Origin: an uncultured Ignavibacteriota bacterium
GTDB taxonomy: Bacteria > Bacteroidota > Ignavibacteria > Tepidaquicellales > Tepidaquicellaceae
DNA length: 8,695 bases
Assembly (NCBI GenBank): GCA_937915485.1
Contig: CALGII010000163.1
Span: 1-8,695 of the forward strand
Direction: 5' to 3'
In this document: positions 1-4,957 of the stretch, one piece after another
How the letters are laid out: every line of letters starts with the position of its first letter
Numbering within the stretch: the stretch's first letter is position 1
Made by a program: the position numbers and the translations under genes
Notes under the pieces: generated by a model
Database searches by the model: none
Seen by the model: only the letters and a program-made list of their open reading frames with translations
What the model was told of the DNA's origin: nothing

Positions 1-1
1 A

Positions 2-319
2 GCGGATGATTTTTATCCGGTTAAGCAGACGGAGGCAAGCATAAACCAGCAGATACTACGGTTTGTGTATTCGTTTGTTTCGTCTGGAAGAATCCGGCTT
101 GAAATCGAAAGGGATGAGGTCATACTTAATCTTCCTGAAACAAATTTTCCGTATGAACTTACAAGCGGCCGCCCGTCGGGAAAAAGTTATTACTGGCGCG
201 CGTCATTTGACTACAGCATAAGCAAGAACATACAGGCATCAATGAATTACGACGGCAGGTCCGAAGGAAAAAAGCAGGTTATACACACAGGAAGGGCGCA
301 AATAACGGCGTTCTTTTGA
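2..319 (+). CDS. C-terminal fragment of a probable outer-membrane or cell-surface beta-rich protein
   Basis: The frame is open from base 2 (the first full codon) to a TGA at 317-319, giving about 105 residues. The 5' end lies outside the window, so the GTG at 65 is probably internal rather than a start. The visible part has alternating hydrophobic and polar residues typical of beta strands (for example YYWRASFDYSI and NIQASMNYDGRSE), rich in Tyr, Phe and Trp, and it ends in two phenylalanines. A C-terminal aromatic residue is the usual signal of outer-membrane beta-barrels recognised by the BAM machinery. No named family is recognised. It could be the tail of a very large surface protein such as those common in Ignavibacteria and Bacteroidota, but the fragment is too short to decide. 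Coding sense is well supported; the location call is an inference. Confidence 0.6.
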   Translation, partial: ADDFYPVKQTEASINQQILRFVYSFVSSGRIRLEIERDEVILNLPETNFPYELTSGRPSGKSYYWRASFDYSISKNIQASMNYDGRSEGKKQVIHTGRAQITAFF

Positions 320-331
320 TAATGTATTGTC

Positions 332-386
332 ATCCGGCGAAGGCCGGGATCTATTTTCACCGGTTACTACGCTCCAGCGTAGTACC
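332..386. repeat. REP-like element: two adjacent GC-rich hairpins
   Basis: Two hairpins lie just after the stop of the first gene. The first, 332-350, pairs ATCC GGC with GCC GGGAT around a GAAG loop, with one bulged G. The second, 363-386, contains a perfect 8-bp stem (365-372 with 377-384) around TCCA, extended by GG/CC across a bulged T. Neither is followed by a T-run. The first resembles the CCGGCGAAGGCCGGG-type palindromes that recur between genes in many bacterial genomes, so an interspersed palindromic repeat is more likely than a dedicated regulator. It could also protect the 3' end of the upstream mRNA. Copy number cannot be judged from one window. Confidence 0.5.
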
Positions 387-444
387 TACGCAAGATTCAA
401 TTCAATTACTATACTCCGGCATACTAACCAGTAATGTGGTATAT

Positions 445-483
445 CTGACCTTTGGTCAGCGAGTCAGGTAAAATATCTGACTC
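445..483 (-). terminator. Tandem hairpins downstream of the POT transporter gene; possible terminator or 3'-end stabiliser
   Basis: Hairpin one has stem CTGACC (445-450) pairing with GGTCAG (454-459) around TTT. Hairpin two has stem GAGTCAG (461-467) pairing with CTGACTC (477-483), which extends through a G-T pair and two A-T pairs to an AAA loop. The nine-base string ATATCTGAC occurs at 441-449 and again at 473-481, so the two hairpins share sequence and could also pair with each other. They begin 15 bases past the transporter stop codon on the minus strand. There is no U-tract after either stem, so classical intrinsic termination is doubtful; blocking of 3' exonucleases is equally possible. 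Confidence 0.35.
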
Positions 484-497
484 CACAAAAGATTATA

Positions 498-1805
498 TTA
501 GATTTTGATTTTCCTTCTGTCAATCGCGTCCGTTACCTTGCCGTATATGAGCAATGCAATCGCGGCTGTCAGACCTATGCCGGCGAAGTAATACCAAATG
601 TAGTATGCCTTGTCGTACGCGTGAACGAGCATGTCTGGAGCCAGAGTTGAAGGATCCGGACAGTATGCAGTGAGCAAGTATCCCGAAATACCGAAACCGA
701 GCAGCGACGAAAGAAAAGAATGCAGGTGCGAAAAGCCCAGATACATTCCCTCTTCTCCCTTAGGAGCCTGAAGAGAAAAGAATTCGAGATACCTTGGTGA
801 GATGAAACACTCTGCAAGACCCTGAAATATAATTCCCACAATAAGCATTACCGTTATCGGATGCGCGGTGAACAACCCGAAAAACGAAACCGATGTTCCC
901 GTGAATGTTTCAAGCAGATAACTCGATGCCATGCATAATGCCGATATCGGCATAAGGAACATTCCCATGCTCATTGAATATATGGCGCGTATTTTCTTTG
1001 TAAGATGGGTTATGAAATAAACTGAAATTACAACAACGAAAGGATTTACGTTCGCTATCCATTCAGGCGACGCCGACTTTCCGACTGTACGAAGAATATA
1101 TTTCGGCATTGTGGCATACAATTGCTGCTGAATTATCCAGAATCCCGTTACTATAAGTATGAGCACGATGAGCCTTCTGTTGGTGACAATTTTCAGGAAA
1201 CCTTTCCACACTTCCCCGATTTTCTTTCCGCCGGTAACTGTGTCGACGTTTTTATACAGGAAAAAAACAATAATCAGCGCTGTGAATGTCATCAGCGCGG
1301 AATACAGATTTATATATTCTACTCCGAGTTCTATTCTCAACGGATATGCGAAAGTCTTTCCGAGAAAAGCTCCAATGTTCACCATGCCGTAAAATATCGA
1401 ATATCCCTTTGCGCGGTTTTCTTCGGTTGTAGTTTTTGCGATCGTGCCCGTTATTATGGATTTAATGAACGAACCACCGAACATTATTATTGCAAGCGAC
1501 GGAATTACCATTGCCTTGTATGGAAAAACTCCAAGGGAAAAATATCCGATGGTCAATAACAAAAAAGACAGGATTATCGCTTTTCGAAATCCGATTTTAT
1601 CCGCGAAAGCGCCGGTGAACGGCGGAAGAAAATATAATCCCGCGGAAAATACGCCGCCTATCCACGCCGCCCATATATCGTCAAAGCCGACAATTGTTGT
1701 CAGATATAAGGTTACCGCGATGAAAAATCCGTAATAAGCCGCTCTTTCAAAAAGTTCGACCGTGTTTGCCGTCCAGAACGCCCCTGAGTATTTTCTGTTT
1801 GCCAT
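498..1805 (-). CDS. POT/PTR-family (MFS) proton-coupled oligopeptide transporter
   Basis: An inner-membrane protein of 435 residues with about twelve hydrophobic segments. Both POT signatures are visible. In helix 1 the E17-x-x-E20-R21 motif is followed by AAYYG; in this family these residues take part in proton coupling and peptide binding. The second signature, at about 145 residues in, reads FYGMVNIGAFLG (compare F-Y-x-x-I-N-x-G-S). A general MFS motif A (GAFADKIGFRK, about residues 65-75) lies in the loop after helix 2. The family imports di- and tripeptides, or in some members other substrates, driven by protons; the exact substrate cannot be read here. The frame extends to a TTG at 1865, but that adds 20 residues with no family match, and the ATG at 1803-1805 directly precedes MANRKY and the first helix, so it is preferred. 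No clear Shine-Dalgarno sequence is present. It lies downstream of, and in the same direction as, a secreted peptidase gene, which fits peptide uptake. Family confidence is high. Confidence 0.88.
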   Translation of the reverse strand: MANRKYSGAFWTANTVELFERAAYYGFFIAVTLYLTTIVGFDDIWAAWIGGVFSAGLYFLPPFTGAFADKIGFRKAIILSFLLLTIGYFSLGVFPYKAMVIPSLAIIMFGGSFIKSIITGTIAKTTTEENRAKGYSIFYGMVNIGAFLGKTFAYPLRIELGVEYINLYSALMTFTALIIVFFLYKNVDTVTGGKKIGEVWKGFLKIVTNRRLIVLILIVTGFWIIQQQLYATMPKYILRTVGKSASPEWIANVNPFVVVISVYFITHLTKKIRAIYSMSMGMFLMPISALCMASSYLLETFTGTSVSFFGLFTAHPITVMLIVGIIFQGLAECFISPRYLEFFSLQAPKGEEGMYLGFSHLHSFLSSLLGFGISGYLLTAYCPDPSTLAPDMLVHAYDKAYYIWYYFAGIGLTAAIALLIYGKVTDAIDRRKIKI

Positions 1806-1871
1806 CGATTCGTTTTGATTAAAAAAAATAAAATAATGAAAAATTGACTTAAATGAGAGTCTCAATGTCCG

Positions 1872-1883
1872 GAAAAATTTTTC
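1872..1883. promoter_or_regulatory. A5T5 palindrome in the transporter leader
   Basis: A perfect 12-base palindrome, GAAAAATTTTTC, sits about 67-78 bases upstream of the transporter ATG. Phased A- and T-tracts of this kind bend DNA and can act as UP-elements for RNA polymerase. On the minus strand its T5 run also follows the large palindrome at 1889-1954 by several bases, so it might instead be the U-tract of a terminator for the peptidase transcript. Neither role is demonstrated. Confidence 0.2.
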
Positions 1884-1888
1884 GTGGT

Positions 1889-1954
1889 AATATCTGTTGC
1901 AGTCAGAGCCTGTCCCGAGGTCTCGGGCAAGGTTCTGACCGCATCAGAAATATT
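1889..1954. repeat. 66-base imperfect palindrome in the peptidase-transporter spacer
   Basis: The core is CCCGAG (1914-1919) and CTCGGG (1922-1927) separated by GT. Outside a 2x2 internal loop, ten more bases pair (1902-1911 with 1930-1939, including one G-T). Beyond this, CTG-TGC-type arms and AATAT/ATATT ends continue the symmetry to 1889 and 1954 with two mismatches and a two-base bulge. As RNA it would fold into one long hairpin from either strand. It lies between two minus-strand genes, 50 bases after the peptidase stop and 84 bases before the transporter start. It could terminate or stabilise the peptidase mRNA, or be a mobile palindromic repeat. It encodes nothing. Confidence 0.6.
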
Positions 1955-1965
1955 CATCAATCTTA

Positions 1966-2010
1966 CTGCTAACTGCTAACTGTCAACTGTTAAATGTTAA
2001 TTGTTAATTG
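1966..2010. repeat. Degenerate 7-bp tandem repeat (about 6.4 units) running into the peptidase stop codon
   Basis: From 1966 six heptamers follow each other without gaps. The first two are identical (CTGCTAA), and later ones drift one or two bases at a time to TTGTTAA at 2001-2007, followed by a partial unit. All units keep TG at positions 2-3 and AA at 6-7. The last full unit contains the peptidase stop codon (2004-2006, TTA on this strand), so the array overlaps the end of the coding region. The graded drift suggests slippage growth followed by mutation. Heptamer arrays are known as short tandemly repeated repetitive sequences in cyanobacteria; a link to those is not implied. Confidence 0.7.
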
Positions 2011-4775
2011 ATGCCATATCCGCTCTTCTGACCTTTCTGAGTCGCTGGAATACCGTCCTTCATCCATTCGGGTATCGGTTCCCCCTTAAGCAAGTGGTCG
2101 AAGAACTGCTTCATTCGTATAGACACGTCAACCCGGTTCGCCCATTTCACGAGATTGTGCTCTTCGCCGTTGTAATTCAGGAACCAGACTTTTTTGTCGA
2201 GCCTTCTAAGCGAAACGAAAAACTCTACGCTCTGATGCCACGGCACCGCTCCGTCTCCGTCGTTCGCCATGATAAGAAGAGGCGTCGATATCTTATCCGC
2301 TTTAAAGAGCGGGGAGTTCTCCACGTACAAGTCGAATTTTTCCCAAAGTGTTCCGCCGATTCTGCTTTGTTCTCTTTCGTACTGGAATATCCTGGTAACT
2401 CCAGATTCGAGTCTGATTCCTCCATACGCGCTCGTCATGTTCGACACAGGCGCTCCGCACATAGCCGCCTTAAAGAAATCCGTGTTTGCTATGAGGTAAG
2501 CAACCTGATATCCGCCCCAACTCTGTCCCTGTATTCCTATGTTGTCCCTGTCTATGTATGAATAGTTGTCCGCAAGATACTGGCAGCCGCTTAATATACA
2601 ATTGTACGCACTCCTGCCCGGATAACCTATGTCATAATGAATGTCGGGTACGAAGACGAAGTAACCGTTGCTGACGTATAACGGAATGTTCAGAGCCGGA
2701 CGGCTGGGTGCAGGCAGGAAATACACGTTGAACCTGTCAGTGTTCCGTTCATAGAAATATGAAACCATCGGATATTTTTTTGAGGGATCAAAGTTCTCCG
2801 GTTTGTAAAGCAGTCCCTTATTTTCTCTGCCGTCAAGACCTTTCCAGTTGACGATTTCAACCGAACCCCACAGGTAGTTCTTTTGCTGCGGGTTCGCTTC
2901 AGTTAGTTTCTTTATGCTTCCGAATGTTACGTCTGAAGTCCATAGATCGGGAAATTCCGTAAAAGAAGATTTCTGGAATAAAATCCTGCGGCTGACTCTT
3001 GCTTTAAACAGCGAAACGAATTTGTTGTCAAGCGTTATCAGTTTATTTATTTCCTGTCTGCTTAAGACATAATCGCAGTAACCTTCCTGCCAGTTTGTCT
3101 CGTTTGTTGTCTTTAAAAATATTTTCTCGTCGGGAGAAATGTTTAAAGAATCCTTGTTAACGCTCTGGTACCTGTAAACCGTGTTCTCCTCGCGTCCCAT
3201 TGTCAGTCTGACCGGCGCGTATTCGTTTACAGGGCTGACTTTCCAGATATCGAACCTGTCGTAAATCAGCAGGTCGTTGTCGCAGGTAGTCCAGCCTGCA
3301 ATACCATAAGGGTCGGGTATGTTCGGAATATCATTAAGTTCATCGTATATCTTTGCGGTAATATCTTTTGAGACGCATATCGAGGTTCCTTTTTCATTTG
3401 AGTAAACGTGCCAGGAACTGTCCGCGTTGTCAAACCAATGTATGTATTTTCCGGTCGGCGATATTCCGTATCCGTATTGAACTCCTTCCGCTAAGAGTTC
3501 TTTTTTCCCGGTCTTGTAATTCAGAGTATAAATGTCAACCTGGTCAGGCTGAATCCAGGATGAAGAACGCTTATACGGGTTCTGGTCTATCGCGAGGTAA
3601 TTATCACTCTTTCCGTTGAACGCCGCGCGCACGGACTCAAACTGCTCCGAACCTAATTGGTAGAGTCCCTGCGTTTCAGTGTCATACACGGCGGTATAAT
3701 TTTGCTTTTTTGTTTTTTCCAGATCGTGCAATTGCTGCGTTTGAAGAATCGGGTCCTGCCAGTTCCAGACGTCCAGTTTGAACTTTTCTTCGTCAATCAG
3801 TGTGTCTTTCGGTTCGGGCATTATTTTTGGAGCGGTTCCTAAATACAGTTTTTTGCCGTCCGATGAAAATTTCAAATCACAGTAAGGACTTACTTCCCAG
3901 CCCTGCGGAATCTGCGCGCTCGTTGTATCGGCGACAAGTCTAATCTTTGAACCGTCCGAGTAATATAATCCGTATCTTTTAACTTTTGATGTATCCTGTG
4001 AATGAATGAACGCTATGTGCCGTCCCGACTCGTCAATTTCTAAATTGCTTCCATATCCTTTCTTTGAAAATATCATCTCCGTTTTTTCCGTTTCAACGTC
4101 AACTACAAAAACCTTCGCCGTATCCGTTTTTCCTTTCTTCAAGGCAATGAAACTGAAATACTTTCCGTTCTTCGAAAAATTATATTCGACTACGTTGTTG
4201 AAAACCGTAGATTTCTTCGTAACGGGGTCAAGAAGTGTAAGGTCGAATACTTCGGTTTCGCTCTTTGAAAGCGTATCCTTTCTCTTCTTATCGATTTCCG
4301 TCAGATATGCGGCGCGGGAAAATGTATTGGGGCTTACTTTGAAAGATTTTAAATTTGGAATCCTGAATACGCTGTCCTTATCTGATAAATTCTCTTTTAA
4401 GAGCGCATAACCGAATTGCTCTTTTGGAAAACTTTCTTTTTTCTTCTTTTCGAACTTGTATTTTCTTGTCGTATCCTCGGGCACCTTTATCCTGAACGCG
4501 GCGAAATCGCCGTTTGGCGATATCTGACAGTCGGCTCCGCGAGGTATTGTAATTTTACTCTCGTTGTCCGGATTCTGTATGAAGAGAATGCCGTCGCCCT
4601 TCTGTGGATTAATCTCGTATGTAGTGAATTTTCCGTCAGGTGAAACCTTTATGTTCTCAATTCGTTTCCAGAAATTATAAACACTGTGGTCAAGCGGCTG
4701 TTTCTCCGAATCGATTTGCGCTTGCGCTTGAGTGAATAGTAACGATACTAAAATGCAGAATAATATTTTTTTCAT
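2004..4775 (-). CDS. Secreted S9-family (prolyl oligopeptidase-type) serine peptidase
   Basis: A 923-residue protein that begins with a signal peptide (MKKILFCILVSLLFTQAQA, likely cut before Gln20), so it acts in the periplasm or outside. Residues about 30-640 hold many short repeats of the form SPDGK, SPNGD, SSDGK and SPTGK, the blade pattern of the beta-propeller that gates substrate entry in S9 peptidases. The C-terminal 260 residues are the alpha/beta-hydrolase domain. The catalytic triad can be assigned to Ser752 in GQSWGG, Asp841 in NDGDGAVP and His873 in GEEHN, all present and correctly ordered. The family cleaves short peptides, often releasing dipeptides from the N-terminus or cutting after proline; the specificity of this member is not readable. 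It is longer than typical S9 enzymes (about 650-750), mainly in the propeller part. The start ATG at 4773-4775 directly precedes the signal peptide and has no clear Shine-Dalgarno sequence. The next gene on the same strand is a POT transporter. Confidence 0.9.
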   Translation of the reverse strand: MKKILFCILVSLLFTQAQAQIDSEKQPLDHSVYNFWKRIENIKVSPDGKFTTYEINPQKGDGILFIQNPDNESKITIPRGADCQISPNGDFAAFRIKVPEDTTRKYKFEKKKKESFPKEQFGYALLKENLSDKDSVFRIPNLKSFKVSPNTFSRAAYLTEIDKKRKDTLSKSETEVFDLTLLDPVTKKSTVFNNVVEYNFSKNGKYFSFIALKKGKTDTAKVFVVDVETEKTEMIFSKKGYGSNLEIDESGRHIAFIHSQDTSKVKRYGLYYSDGSKIRLVADTTSAQIPQGWEVSPYCDLKFSSDGKKLYLGTAPKIMPEPKDTLIDEEKFKLDVWNWQDPILQTQQLHDLEKTKKQNYTAVYDTETQGLYQLGSEQFESVRAAFNGKSDNYLAIDQNPYKRSSSWIQPDQVDIYTLNYKTGKKELLAEGVQYGYGISPTGKYIHWFDNADSSWHVYSNEKGTSICVSKDITAKIYDELNDIPNIPDPYGIAGWTTCDNDLLIYDRFDIWKVSPVNEYAPVRLTMGREENTVYRYQSVNKDSLNISPDEKIFLKTTNETNWQEGYCDYVLSRQEINKLITLDNKFVSLFKARVSRRILFQKSSFTEFPDLWTSDVTFGSIKKLTEANPQQKNYLWGSVEIVNWKGLDGRENKGLLYKPENFDPSKKYPMVSYFYERNTDRFNVYFLPAPSRPALNIPLYVSNGYFVFVPDIHYDIGYPGRSAYNCILSGCQYLADNYSYIDRDNIGIQGQSWGGYQVAYLIANTDFFKAAMCGAPVSNMTSAYGGIRLESGVTRIFQYEREQSRIGGTLWEKFDLYVENSPLFKADKISTPLLIMANDGDGAVPWHQSVEFFVSLRRLDKKVWFLNYNGEEHNLVKWANRVDVSIRMKQFFDHLLKGEPIPEWMKDGIPATQKGQKSGYGIN

Positions 4776-4957
4776 AGTAATTTGATTGAATTTTTCAAAA
4801 TATCTTATGTTTATTCAATTAACAATTCAATTGAACTCCGAATTCTTTAGACAAAAAGCGGTTAAAGGCGAACAAAAACGTGCTTTCCGTAGTTAAATAA
4901 TTACTTAATTGAATTTATTGTTATTATTATGTTGATTAAATTATAGGATTGTATTAA
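4776..4957. promoter_or_regulatory. Divergent AT-rich spacer holding the promoters of the peptidase and the 688-residue protein gene
   Basis: These 182 bases separate two divergently transcribed genes, so both promoters should lie here. The stretch is strongly AT-rich, with several TTAATT and CAATTG strings and a short symmetric run around 4896-4914. No -35/-10 pair or Bacteroidota-type TTG / TAnnTTTG pair could be placed with confidence on either strand. An AGGA at 4945-4948, nine bases before the ATG at 4958, is a plausible ribosome binding site for the plus-strand gene; none is seen for the peptidase. No open frame worth calling lies in it. Confidence 0.4.

Noticed and set aside
1806..1865. 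A 20-residue N-terminal extension of the transporter from a TTG
   Set aside because: The extension has no family match, and an ATG immediately before the first conserved segment is the simpler start.
1966..2010. A CRISPR array
   Set aside because: The repeats are seven bases, directly abutting and without spacers, and no cas gene is present.
2001..2561. A 186-codon plus-strand open frame opposite the catalytic domain of the peptidase
   Set aside because: The minus strand clearly encodes the catalytic triad here; the plus frame shows no domain and starts inside the tandem repeat.
4911..4947. A possible -35/-10 promoter pair before the 688-residue protein gene
   Set aside because: TTGTTA and TTATAG sit 17 bases apart, but the -10 match is poor, would leave almost no leader, and the region is so AT-rich that such pairs arise by chance.
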